This document shows, in pieces, positions 1-7,178 of a stretch of DNA of 64,000 nt. Position numbers and translations under genes: made by a program. The stretch is from Serinicoccus chungangensis (GTDB lineage Bacteria; Actinomycetota; Actinomycetes; Actinomycetales; Dermatophilaceae). The stretch spans positions 75,874-139,873 of the forward strand of contig NZ_LQBL01000005.1 in the NCBI RefSeq assembly GCF_001483745.1, written 5' to 3'. Each line of letters begins with the position of its first letter. Position 1 is the stretch's first letter. Under the pieces are notes generated by a model that was given only the letters and a program-made list of their open reading frames with translations, was not told the origin of the DNA and made no database searches.

Positions 1-147
1 CGCCGCGGCGGCCAGCGGCAGGTCGCAGGCCGCCGCGAGGCTGGGGGCGTCGCCGCGGGCGTGCAGCAGGGCGGCCCCGGCCAGCACCGGGGACGCGCCG
101 GCCAGGGCCTCCCAGAGTGCGAGCGTGGTGGCCGTCGACGTGGTCAC
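1..147 (-). CDS. Hypothetical CIS-operon protein, 5' part only (cut by window edge)
   Basis: A leftward reading frame opens with a GTG at 147-145 that overlaps the tube gene's TGA in a GTGA junction, and it stays open to the window edge (49 codons). The visible part begins with a Thr-rich tip (TTSTATT), continues as LALWEALAGASPVLAGAAL and is then Ala-rich. The coupled start after the tube gene argues for a real third gene in the sheath-tube operon. I do not recognise the family and too little is visible to assign a role. It could be another tail component, or the start of a longer tube-associated protein. Confidence 0.55.
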   Translation of the reverse strand, partial: MTTSTATTLALWEALAGASPVLAGAALLHARGDAPSLAAACDLPLAAAA

Positions 148-665
148 GGCTCGGTGAAGGTCGGCTCGGTCGGCTCCGTGACGGCGTAGTCGCGCTCCCA
201 GCCCTCGTTCTCGAGCTTGATTGAGGAGATCGCCACCCCGTTGCCGTTGGCGTCCAGCTCGGGCAGCGGCTGGTACTCTGAGACCCAGCAGCGGAAGACC
301 TTGTAGGAGATGACGACCTGGCCGGCCTCGTTGTAGACCTCGATGATGAGGTCCTTGCGGAAGTCGGCCAAGGAGATCTCCGTGCCCAGGCCCGAGCCGA
401 AGTTCCACACCTTGTTGGCCCACTGCTCGAAGTCCTGGTCGTGGGTCACGCCCCGCTCCAGGGTGATCGCCTCGTACTCGCTGCGGCCGGGCGACTTGCG
501 GCTGCTCGACGGGTCACCCCCTTCGCGATGCTTGACCACCTCGGTGGTGCGCTTCAGCGCACCCACCTTGCTGACCCCGGCGACGTACCGGCCGTCCCAC
601 TTCACCCGGAACTTGAAGTTCTTGTAGGGGTCGAATCGGGTCGCGTTGACCGAGAACTCAGCCAT
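144..665 (-). CDS. CIS inner tube protein (T4 gp19 / Pvc1 family)
   Basis: This 173-residue protein matches the size and pattern of the phage-T4 gp19-like tail tube family, whose hexamers stack into the inner tube pushed out when the sheath contracts. The N-terminus reads FDPYKNFKFRVKWDGRYVAG, followed by a KVGALKRTTEVV stretch and the family's HREGGDPSSSRKSPG turn. The centre has EAITLERGVTHDQDF-W and the end has YKVFRCWVSEYQPLPELDA, all usual tube-family landmarks. The start is the ATG at 665, preceded by TAGGAGG at normal spacing. It lies 8 bases after the sheath gene and is translationally coupled to the partial gene beyond it. Only one tube paralogue is visible here; others may lie to the left. 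Confidence 0.93.
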   Translation of the reverse strand: MAEFSVNATRFDPYKNFKFRVKWDGRYVAGVSKVGALKRTTEVVKHREGGDPSSSRKSPGRSEYEAITLERGVTHDQDFEQWANKVWNFGSGLGTEISLADFRKDLIIEVYNEAGQVVISYKVFRCWVSEYQPLPELDANGNGVAISSIKLENEGWERDYAVTEPTEPTFTEP

Positions 666-673
666 GGTTCCTC

Positions 674-2206
674 CTAGGACGCCGCGCTGGCGGTCTGTTG
701 CTGGATCGAGATGATGACGAACTCGGCCGGCTTCAGCGGCGCGAAGCCCACCTCGATGTTCACGATGCCGCGGTCGATGTCGTACTGCGTGGTGGTCTGG
801 GAGTCGCAGCGCACGCTGTAGGCCTCCCGGGGGCTGCTGCCCTGGAAGGCCCCCTGCCGGAAGAGATCCTGCATGAAGGCACCCAGCGACAGCCGGATCT
901 GCGCCCACAGCGGCTCGTCGTTGGGCTCGAAGACGACCCACTGGGTGCCGCGGAAGAGACTCTCCTCGAGAAAGAGCGCGAGCCGCCTGACCGGGACGTA
1001 CTTGTACTCGTCGGAGAGCACGTCGGCACCGCGCAAGGTGCGGGCTCCCCAGGCGACCGGACCCGCCCCGCGGAAGCTACGCAGCGCGTTGACGCCGGAC
1101 TGGTTGAGCGGGCCGTTCTCGTGGTCGGTGAGGTTGGTGGCCAGGTCGACGACTCCCGTCAGGCCGGCCTCCAACCCGGCCGGAGCCTTCCAGACGCCCC
1201 GGCTGGCGTCGGTGCGTGCCATCAACCCTGCCACGCCACCGCTGGGGGCGAAGGTGTCGATGCTGCCGCCGCGCAACGGGTCCGGGCGCCGCACCCGCGG
1301 GAAGTAGATGGCCGCGTTGCGGGCGGCGAGACCGCTCAGCCCCACGCTGCTCGCCCAGGCCGGGGCTGCGCTCGGGGTGAGGGTGCCCGGCGGATCCACC
1401 ACGAGGAAGGCGCGCCGCTGGACGGCATACGCCATCGCCTGGGGCCACACGGTGGCGGGCAGGTCACCGGTGGGGGTCGGCGGTGGGATGACGATGAGGT
1501 TGACGAGGTCCGCGTGGTCGAGCGCGAAGAGGCCGCGCTTGGCGGCGGCGAATCCGGCCCCGACGTAGTCGTCGGCGTCGAGCGCGCCTCCGTCGGAGCC
1601 CTCGTCGGCGACGGCCACCGTGGTCGTGCCGGTCCCGGGGCGAGCGGCGGGCAGTACCCCGTCGACCGCGACGAGCAGCGAGGACTCCAGCACCCGGTCC
1701 AGACGCCGCGGACCGTCCACGACCGTCACGTTGCGATAGGTCTCGGTGGCGACCCCGTCGGTCACGGACAGGGTGAAGATGTCGCCGCCGCTCACCCCGC
1801 CGCCCTGGCCGGAGGCGATGTCATCGGCGTCGGCGGCGCTCGGGTGCTCGATCGTCACCGCGAGGTCGTTGCCCCAGGCGCCCGGGCCGGTGGCCTCCAG
1901 CGTGATACCACCGACCGACAGGCGCGCGGTGTCGGCGTCGAGATGCGCGACCCGGACCACCACCGCCTGACCGCCGCCGCCGAGGAAGAAGTCACGCACG
2001 GCATACCCCAGGCCACTCTCCCGCCAGAGCCCCCCGAAGTGGCGCTCGAAGTCCCCGACGCTGCCGATCGCGAGCGGGGTGTCGACGGGACCACGGGCGG
2101 CCGAGCCGACGAACGCGGTGATCGAGGTCGCGACGCCGGTGACGGTGCGGCTCCCGCTCGGCACCTCACTGATGTAGACACCTGGATAGGTCGGGGTGAT
2201 GGTCAT
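674..2206 (-). CDS. CIS contractile tail sheath protein
   Basis: This 510-residue protein has the sheath hallmark PGVYISEVPSGSRTVTGVATS at residues 8-28, then TAFVGSAARGP and a Gly-rich strand FFLGGGGQAVVVRV. The C-terminus has DIDRGIVNIEVGFAPLKPAEF, the strand that augments neighbouring subunits in contractile sheaths. The sheath surrounds the tube and drives it forward on contraction. Start ATG 2206 follows an AAGGAGTCC ribosome site. It is the first gene of the leftward operon and has its own three-box promoter just upstream (2241-2283). The length is typical of eCIS and phage sheaths, and nothing looks truncated. Confidence 0.96.
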   Translation of the reverse strand: MTITPTYPGVYISEVPSGSRTVTGVATSITAFVGSAARGPVDTPLAIGSVGDFERHFGGLWRESGLGYAVRDFFLGGGGQAVVVRVAHLDADTARLSVGGITLEATGPGAWGNDLAVTIEHPSAADADDIASGQGGGVSGGDIFTLSVTDGVATETYRNVTVVDGPRRLDRVLESSLLVAVDGVLPAARPGTGTTTVAVADEGSDGGALDADDYVGAGFAAAKRGLFALDHADLVNLIVIPPPTPTGDLPATVWPQAMAYAVQRRAFLVVDPPGTLTPSAAPAWASSVGLSGLAARNAAIYFPRVRRPDPLRGGSIDTFAPSGGVAGLMARTDASRGVWKAPAGLEAGLTGVVDLATNLTDHENGPLNQSGVNALRSFRGAGPVAWGARTLRGADVLSDEYKYVPVRRLALFLEESLFRGTQWVVFEPNDEPLWAQIRLSLGAFMQDLFRQGAFQGSSPREAYSVRCDSQTTTQYDIDRGIVNIEVGFAPLKPAEFVIISIQQQTASAAS

Positions 2207-2240
2207 GGCAGGACTCCTTCGCCGGGCGCAGTCCTCTCGG

Positions 2241-2283
2241 ACGATGGACCGGGCCCGTCACCGGGGCGTCACTGCCGTGTCAC
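2241..2283 (-). promoter_or_regulatory. SARP-type promoter of the sheath operon
   Basis: Read leftward, the site has three heptamers GTGACAC, GTGACGC and GTGACGG separated by 4-bp spacers, so the GTGAC cores start every 11 bp (plus-strand GTCAC at 2279, 2268 and 2257). Eight bases after the last heptamer is CATCGT (2246-2241), a plausible -10. This matches the known SARP layout of direct heptamer repeats on one DNA face ending 8 bp before the -10. The predicted transcript would start about 30 bases before the sheath ATG. Identity of the binding protein is inferred. Confidence 0.8.
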
Positions 2284-2323
2284 CGTCGGCGACGTGCGGA
2301 CGTGCGACCGCCAGCGCTGCGGC

Positions 2324-2366
2324 GTGACGCGCCGGTGATGGACCGGTGACGCGCGGCTCGGATCGT
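2324..2366 (+). promoter_or_regulatory. SARP-type promoter of the small unknown gene at 2416
   Basis: Rightward heptamers GTGACGC (2324), GTGATGG (2335) and GTGACGC (2346) repeat every 11 bp. Eight bases after the last is GATCGT (2361-2366), matching the -10 position of the sheath promoter. The middle box departs from GTGAC by one base. The array is back-to-back with the sheath array, so this 125-bp space is a divergent, probably co-regulated promoter pair. Confidence 0.77.
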
Positions 2367-2415
2367 CGAGGTCACGAGAGCCCGGACCCACCGGGCCCGC
2401 GCGAAGGAGACGGCG

Positions 2416-2811
2416 ATGGTGACTTTGTCCTTGTCAGCGACGGTGAGTGTGGCCGATGGCCCGATGCTCCCGCTCGGGACCGACCTGGAGGCCGACTCCT
2501 ACGTCGTGGCCGACCTGACCCTCGGTGCGGCCGGCTCCGGGTCGGAGTCGCAGGAGGCGGCGTTGCTGCCCGCCGGGGGGACGATGACGCTGCTGGCCAT
2601 CCGGGCCACGACGCAGGCCGGGCTCGCGACCGTCACCGTCACCCCCAGCAACGGAGGCACCGACGGCGACGACCTCACCGTCGACGGCGTCCTGGTCGTG
2701 GCCAACGGTGGGGTCCTCGAGGCGCTGGTGGCCGGCGGGCCCCGGACCGTGACGATCGAGAACACCGAGGCCACCGAGGCCACGGTGAGCGTGCTCGCCA
2801 CGCTGGACTGA
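2416..2811 (+). CDS. Unknown small protein in the CIS locus, SARP-box controlled
   Basis: This is a 131-residue acidic protein rich in Thr, Val, Ala and Gly, with short alternating beta-type segments (for example TMTLLAIRATTQAGLATVTV and RTVTIENTEATEATVSVLAT). It has no Cys, no membrane segment and no clear signal peptide. The start ATG is preceded by GAAGGAG. I do not recognise the family. It is divergent from the sheath gene and has its own copy of the three-box promoter, so it is likely expressed with the injection system. The all-beta look would suit a structural or decoration subunit, or a cargo protein; the sequence alone does not decide. It converges on the SARP gene. Confidence 0.75.
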   Translation: MVTLSLSATVSVADGPMLPLGTDLEADSYVVADLTLGAAGSGSESQEAALLPAGGTMTLLAIRATTQAGLATVTVTPSNGGTDGDDLTVDGVLVVANGGVLEALVAGGPRTVTIENTEATEATVSVLATLD

Positions 2812-2860
2812 GCTCGCTGACGCGTGCCGGGCGCCTGGGCGGTGCGACCGGCGCGGTGCG

Positions 2861-3643
2861 TCACCCGATGCCGGCCAGCTCCCGGTCGGCGAGCGCGCGC
2901 TGCGGCGTCGGCACGGCCTGCTCCACGAGGGTCAGCAGGTCCTGCGAGGGGGTGATGCCGAGCTCGCTCTCCAGCAGCTCACGGCACGCCTCGAAGGCGC
3001 GCCTCGCCTCGGAGACGTTGCCCTCGGCCAGGTGGATCTCGACGACCATCCGGTGCGCGGACTCGCGCAGTTCGTCGGCCTGCAGAGCGGTGAGGGCGAG
3101 ATCGAGGGCTAGCCCGTATCGGCCGAGCCGTGCCAGCCGACGCGCCTCGGCATCCATGACGTGCAGGCGCAGCTGGCGCAGCCGCTCCCGCTCCGGCTCC
3201 AACCACTCGTCGTCCCAGTCCTCGAGCAGCTCGGCGGACAGGGTGCCCTGCTCCCACCCGTCGTCGTCCGGCGGGTCCTGACCGTCCAGCACCAGCCGTG
3301 ACCGCTCGACGAGGCACTCCAGGTCGACCTGGGGCTCGAGGCCGAGGCGCACCGTCCCGTGGTCGCTCAGCACGAGGCCGCCCGCCGCCTGGTTGGTCCG
3401 CCAGATCCCGGTCCGCAGGCTCGCGAGCGCACGGTGCTCGGTCGCCTCGGGCCACAGCATGCCTGCCAGCCGCGACCGCCCGATCCGGCCGCGCACGGCG
3501 AGCATCGCGACCAGCCGCTGGGCACCCGCCGGGAGGGACACGTCCTGGCCCTGCACCCGCAGCGAGAAGGATCCGAGCACGCCGATGCTCACCGTGATGT
3601 CATCGGTAGTCGATCGCCACGTCGGGGGGGTCCGTGTCGTCAC
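2861..3643 (-). CDS. SARP-family transcriptional regulator (OmpR-type wHTH + BTAD)
   Basis: The 260-residue protein has an N-terminal winged helix of the SARP/AfsR type (SIGVLGSFSLRVQGQDVSLP, then AGAQRLVAMLAVRGRIGRSRLAGMLWP; residues about 20-105). A helical bacterial transcriptional activator domain follows (about 110-250, with LHVMDAEARRLARLGRYGLAL and the C-terminal ELGITPSQDLLTL). SARPs activate promoters with direct heptamer repeats at 11-bp steps, exactly what lies upstream of three transcription units here. I prefer GTG 3643, which follows GGAAGGACC, over ATG 3673, which lacks a ribosome site. It sits between the two CIS operons and has no ATPase or TPR domain, so it is a small stand-alone SARP. 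I see no boxes in front of its own start. Confidence 0.9.
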   Translation of the reverse strand: MTTRTPPTWRSTTDDITVSIGVLGSFSLRVQGQDVSLPAGAQRLVAMLAVRGRIGRSRLAGMLWPEATEHRALASLRTGIWRTNQAAGGLVLSDHGTVRLGLEPQVDLECLVERSRLVLDGQDPPDDDGWEQGTLSAELLEDWDDEWLEPERERLRQLRLHVMDAEARRLARLGRYGLALDLALTALQADELRESAHRMVVEIHLAEGNVSEARRAFEACRELLESELGITPSQDLLTLVEQAVPTPQRALADRELAGIG

Positions 3644-3822
3644 CGAGGGTCCTTCCGTATGGCCCTGAGCCATGCTTGTGAGCGACTACCGTGCCACAGG
3701 TGCGTCGTCGTGAACAGGGCGAAGTGGGTTCACCCTTCCGGGTGGTGTCCGCTCAGAGCACTCGCCCGGCCGGGAGATACCTCGGGTCCACCCGTGCCGT
3801 GCCACGCTCCCCGGCACGGCCC

Positions 3823-3865
3823 GTGACGCCTCCGTGACACGGCAGTGACGCCGCCGGCCCAGGGT
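3823..3865 (+). promoter_or_regulatory. SARP-type promoter of the main CIS operon, likely leaderless
   Basis: Heptamers GTGACGC (3823), GTGACAC (3834) and GTGACGC (3845) repeat every 11 bp, and 8 bases later comes CAGGGT (3860-3865). The segment GTGACACGGCAGTGACGCC (19 bases) is identical to the sheath promoter read on the other strand. Only seven bases separate the -10 from ATG 3873, so transcription would begin at or next to the start codon. Confidence 0.82.
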
Positions 3866-3872
3866 GGGCCGC

Positions 3873-4526
3873 ATGAGCACCTTCCCCGGCTCGGCACGCA
3901 CCGTGCCGGGCGCGATCATCGGCGTCGAACCGACGAACCCGCTCGCCCGGATCGTGCTCTTCCAGTACAACCCCGACGAGGTCACCCGTACCGTCATCCC
4001 GCGTGCCGCGCCCAGCGGCGGGTCGGGGGCCTCCAACGCACAACGGCTGTGGGGCAGCCCTTCCGAGACGATCTCGATGACCCTCGACCTGGACGCGACC
4101 GACGGTCTCGAGGTGGGCGACCCGATTGCCGCCACGACGGGCGTCGCCGGACGCCTGGCCAGCCTGGAGATGCTGCTGCACCCGCCGACCGCCACCACCA
4201 TCGCCAACACGGCCTTGCTGGCCGCGGGGACCATCGAGATCCTGCCGCCCGACGGCCCGCTCACCGTGCTCGTCCTGGGCCCCACCAAGATCGTGCCCGT
4301 CACGGTCACCAGCCTCACCATCCGGGAGCAGGCATACTCCCCGGCCCTGTCCCCGCTGCGGGCCAGCGTCGATGTCGACCTCTCCGTGCTCACCGCGAGC
4401 GACCTGTCACCCACGGATGCGGGCTTCGCGCTGTCGATCGCCCACCAGGTGGTCAAGGAGAGCCTCGCCTCGGTCAACGCCGTCGCCTCCGCCGGCGCCG
4501 CTGCCTCCGTCTCGATCGGCGGCTGA
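3873..4526 (+). CDS. CIS tube-cap/baseplate protein, Pvc7/Afp7 N-terminal (CIS_tube) family
   Basis: The 217-residue protein carries the family signature IVLFQYNPDEVTRTV at residues 29-43, followed by SPSETISMTLDLDATDG and a mid-protein LLHPP segment. It ends in the conserved strand pair VTVTSLTIREQAYSPALSPLRASVDVDLSVL. These proteins link the last tube ring to the spike complex in eCIS and T4-like baseplates. In Pvc7 this domain is fused to LysM; here the LysM-like part is the separate next gene, two bases on. I chose ATG 3873 because an upstream in-frame GTG (3864) lies inside the predicted -10. It is the first gene of a ten-gene operon. Confidence 0.85.
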   Translation: MSTFPGSARTVPGAIIGVEPTNPLARIVLFQYNPDEVTRTVIPRAAPSGGSGASNAQRLWGSPSETISMTLDLDATDGLEVGDPIAATTGVAGRLASLEMLLHPPTATTIANTALLAAGTIEILPPDGPLTVLVLGPTKIVPVTVTSLTIREQAYSPALSPLRASVDVDLSVLTASDLSPTDAGFALSIAHQVVKESLASVNAVASAGAAASVSIGG

Positions 4527-4527
4527 G

Positions 4528-4833
4528 ATGGGGCGCTACGACCACGTCCCCCAGGCCGAGCTGGAGGTCACCCAGGCCGACGGCACCCGCCGGCGGGTGC
4601 GGTACTACCGCCGCCGTCAGCTGCCCGACCCGCGCGACCTGACCACCCTGGCCACCCACACCGTCGCTCCCCGGGACCGGCTCGACCTGGTCAGCCACGC
4701 CTACACCGCAGATGCGCTCGGCGGCTGGCGGCTGGCCGACGCCAACGCCGCACTCGACCCCGACGACCTCGTGGGCGACGAGGCCGTCGGCACAGACCTG
4801 CGGATCCCCACGCCGGGGGTGGGTGGCGTATGA
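4528..4833 (+). CDS. LysM-like baseplate protein
   Basis: This 101-residue protein has an N-terminal strand region (AELEVTQADGTRRRVRYYRRR) and a LysM-like segment: THTVAPRDRLDLVSHAYTADALGGWRLADANAALDPDDLV, then a terminal RIPTPG that matches the usual LysM ending -lxIP. In CIS baseplates such domains sit at the hub periphery rather than binding peptidoglycan. It starts two bases after the preceding stop and overlaps the hub gene by ATGA, which supports coupling. The pairing with the previous gene equals a split Pvc7/Afp7. Confidence 0.82.
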   Translation: MGRYDHVPQAELEVTQADGTRRRVRYYRRRQLPDPRDLTTLATHTVAPRDRLDLVSHAYTADALGGWRLADANAALDPDDLVGDEAVGTDLRIPTPGVGGV

Positions 4834-5975
4834 GCGCTCTCGGCACCCGCCTCACCATCCTCGCCGGTCCCAGCATCCCGATGCCGCTGACCCCTGACCT
4901 GACCGCCCGGGTGCGGGATGTGACGGTCACCGAGTCCGACGAAGGACGCTCCGCCTTCACCATCACCCTCGACGCCGGACGCAGCGGGCCACTGGCGGCG
5001 CTGGACACGCCGGTGCTGGGACGCACGCCCTTGCGGGCCAACAACCGGGTCGTGCTCATGGTGACTCTGGGCGTGGTCCCGCACGTGCTCATGGACGGGA
5101 TCGTCACCGAGACGGAGTACGTCCCCGGGAGTGCGCAGACGCAGGCCAGCGTGCGCATCACCGGGCAGGACCTGTCGCTGCTGCTCGACCGGCACGAGGT
5201 GTCTGCCGAGCACGTCGGGCTCACCGACCACCTCCAGGTGCTGGCCATCGCTGCCCGGTATGCCGCGGAGGGACTCATCCCCTCCGTGATCCCGCCCCCG
5301 GTGAGCGAACCGCCACTGCCGATCGAGCGCACACCCACCCAGCAGGGCACCGACTGGGCGCACCTCCACCAGCTCGCCGCGGCGAACGGCTTCGTCTGCT
5401 ACGTCGATCCCGGCCCGGTGCCGGGTGTCAGCACGCTCTACTGGGGCCCACCGGTCCGCGCCGGCGCACCGCAGAAGGCGCTGTCGGTCGACCTCGGGCC
5501 GGACACCACGGTCATCGGTTCACCGACGTTCCGGGAGGACGTGCTCGGCCCGGAGGTGGTCGACGGCGAGGTGCAGGACCCGCGCACCGGTGCGGTCATC
5601 CCGGTGCGGACCTTCGCGGTCACGCGCCCTCCGCTGGCCGCGATGCCGGTCTGGGCCGTGCACGCCCCGTCGGTCCGCACCCGCGCCTACCGAGACACCG
5701 GCATCAGCGCCGTGACCGCCCTCGCGAACGCCCAGGCCCGCACGGACGCGGCGATGAACTGCGTGACCGGCACCGGTCGACTGGACGGTGCCGTCTATGG
5801 CGCGGTGCTCCGTCCGCGCGGGCTCGTCGGGATGCGCGGTGCGGGCTGGTCGCACGACGGCCTGTGGTATGTCCAGCAGGTCGTGCACCAGCTGAGCCCG
5901 GGCAGATACACCGCCGACTTCACGCTGGGCCGCGAGGGCTACGGCTCGACCGTCCCGGTGGTGAAGGTCTCATGA
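4830..5975 (+). CDS. CIS hub protein (gpD / VgrG N-terminal-like)
   Basis: The 381-residue protein resembles phage late control gene D proteins and the N-terminal half of VgrG/Pvc8, which form the trimeric hub under the tube. Visible landmarks are LTARVRDVTVTESDEGRSAF (residues 24-43), a strand-rich first barrel with DGIVTETEYVPG, ASVRITGQDLSLLLDRHE, and the TQQGTDWAHLHQLAAANGFV helix that precedes the second barrel. The C-terminus has YVQQVVHQLSPGRYTADFTLGREG, the usual gpD ending. It overlaps its neighbours by ATGA at both ends. The OB-fold spike that VgrG would carry is the next gene. Confidence 0.9.
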   Translation: MSALGTRLTILAGPSIPMPLTPDLTARVRDVTVTESDEGRSAFTITLDAGRSGPLAALDTPVLGRTPLRANNRVVLMVTLGVVPHVLMDGIVTETEYVPGSAQTQASVRITGQDLSLLLDRHEVSAEHVGLTDHLQVLAIAARYAAEGLIPSVIPPPVSEPPLPIERTPTQQGTDWAHLHQLAAANGFVCYVDPGPVPGVSTLYWGPPVRAGAPQKALSVDLGPDTTVIGSPTFREDVLGPEVVDGEVQDPRTGAVIPVRTFAVTRPPLAAMPVWAVHAPSVRTRAYRDTGISAVTALANAQARTDAAMNCVTGTGRLDGAVYGAVLRPRGLVGMRGAGWSHDGLWYVQQVVHQLSPGRYTADFTLGREGYGSTVPVVKVS

Positions 5976-6463
5976 GCGGGTCAGGGTTCTACGGGAAGTA
6001 CCGCGGCACCGTCGAGAGCTCCCTCGATCCGCTCGGCCAGGGCCGGGTGCAGGTGAAGTGCCCGGCCGTGCTGGGCGACGGGACGATGAGCTGGGCCATG
6101 CCCTGCGTGCCCTACGCCGGTGACGGGGTGGGCCTGTTCATGGTGCCTCCCAACGGCACCAACGTGTGGGTCGAGTTCGAGGGCGGCGACCCCGACAAAC
6201 CGATCCTGGGCGGGTGCTTCTGGGGTGTCGCGCAGGCACCTGCGGTGCCCCCGGTCGAGCGGATGAAGGTGCTGAAGACCGACACCGCCACCATCGAGAT
6301 CAACGACCTCGTGGGGATGCTGACCATCACGGCGAGCACCCCGCTCGGCGACGCCACCATCGAGGCCGGCCCGGCTGGCCTGACGATCAGCCTGGGCACC
6401 CAGCAGATCGCTCTCGGACCACTGTCGGTATCGGTCAACAACGGCGCCCTGGAGGTGATGTGA
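5972..6463 (+). CDS. CIS spike protein (gpV / VgrG OB-fold, Phage_base_V)
   Basis: The 163-residue protein begins with the baseplate-V OB-fold: FYGKYRGTVESSLDPLGQGRV (residues 6-26), QVKCPAV, and VPPNGTNVWVEFEGGDPDKP, then ILGGCFWG. The rest is a short repeated beta segment (ATIEINDLVGMLTITAS, ATIEAGPAGLTISLG) typical of a trimeric beta-prism needle. It pierces or caps the target end of the tube. ATG 5972 overlaps the hub stop by four bases, and the stop overlaps the PAAR gene start as TGATG. No enzymatic domain is attached. Confidence 0.92.
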   Translation: MSGSGFYGKYRGTVESSLDPLGQGRVQVKCPAVLGDGTMSWAMPCVPYAGDGVGLFMVPPNGTNVWVEFEGGDPDKPILGGCFWGVAQAPAVPPVERMKVLKTDTATIEINDLVGMLTITASTPLGDATIEAGPAGLTISLGTQQIALGPLSVSVNNGALEVM

Positions 6464-6780
6464 TGCCAGGCTTCCTGCTCACGCAGACCGCCAGCGTCGC
6501 CTGCGCGCACCAGGGCCGGGGGACCCCGACCACCGTGAACCCGCGGGTGAAGCTCGGCGGCACGGCCAGCATCCAGCAGGTGACGCCGTACGCCGTCGCC
6601 GGATGCCCCTACCTGCCGGCGAGCGGAGGCCCGTGCGTCACCGGGCTGTGGACCACCGGCACCACCCGCGTCACCAGCATGGGGATGCCCCTGGCAATCA
6701 TGGCCGCCCCCGGCACCTGCGCGCCGACCGGCGTGCCGCTGCTCGCCACGGCGACCCAGACCCGGGTGCGGGCGACATGA
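6463..6780 (+). CDS. PAAR-like spike tip protein
   Basis: This 105-residue protein has the PAAR-like layout of short strands and conserved Cys and Gly: residues 1-16 (MPGFLLTQTA to CAHQG), GGTASIQQVTPYAVAGCPY, GGPCVTGLWTTGTTRVTSMG, and the end CAPTGVPLLATATQTRVRA. Such proteins form the sharp cone on the spike, often around a metal ion, and can carry effectors. The Cys residues near positions 14, 47, 59 and 86 might serve as ligands, which is inference. It is coupled at both ends (TGATG before, ATGA after). No toxin extension is present. Confidence 0.85.
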   Translation: MPGFLLTQTASVACAHQGRGTPTTVNPRVKLGGTASIQQVTPYAVAGCPYLPASGGPCVTGLWTTGTTRVTSMGMPLAIMAAPGTCAPTGVPLLATATQTRVRAT

Positions 6781-7178
6781 CCACCTCACCACAGCGGGCC
6801 TACGCCCCACGGCACCTGGCCTTCCCGCTCCGACTGGACGGGCGGGGCCGCACCGCCCGGGCCGACGACGAGCAGTACCTGCGCGGGCTGGTCGAGCAGG
6901 TCCTCTTCACCCAGCCCGGCGAGCGCATCAACCGCCCCACCTTCGGCAGCGGGGTGGCCGGTCTGGTCTTCGCTCCCTCCGGGGACTCCCTCGCGGACTC
7001 GACGCAGGCCCTGGTGCAGGGGGCCCTGCAGCAGTGGCTGGGAGACCTCATCGCGGTCGAGCGCGTGAGCGTCACGGCCGACGAGGGCCGGCTGGACGTC
7101 ACCGTGGTCTACCGGCCGTTGCACCGCATGGCCGATCAACCACGCTCGATGCAGGTCAGCGGAGGTGTCGGCGGATGA
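6777..7178 (+). CDS. Baseplate wedge protein, gp25/gpW-like
   Basis: The 133-residue protein matches the gp25-like lysozyme-fold wedge family in size and landmarks: YLRGLVEQVLFTQPGERINR (residues about 35-54), then PTFGSGVAGLVFAPSGDSL, and the C-terminal strand ERVSVTADEGRLDVTVVYRP. In contractile tails this protein nucleates the sheath on the baseplate. It overlaps both neighbours in ATGA form. The conserved EPR-type core is only loosely kept (PGERINRP). Confidence 0.92.
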   Translation: MTTSPQRAYAPRHLAFPLRLDGRGRTARADDEQYLRGLVEQVLFTQPGERINRPTFGSGVAGLVFAPSGDSLADSTQALVQGALQQWLGDLIAVERVSVTADEGRLDVTVVYRPLHRMADQPRSMQVSGGVGG

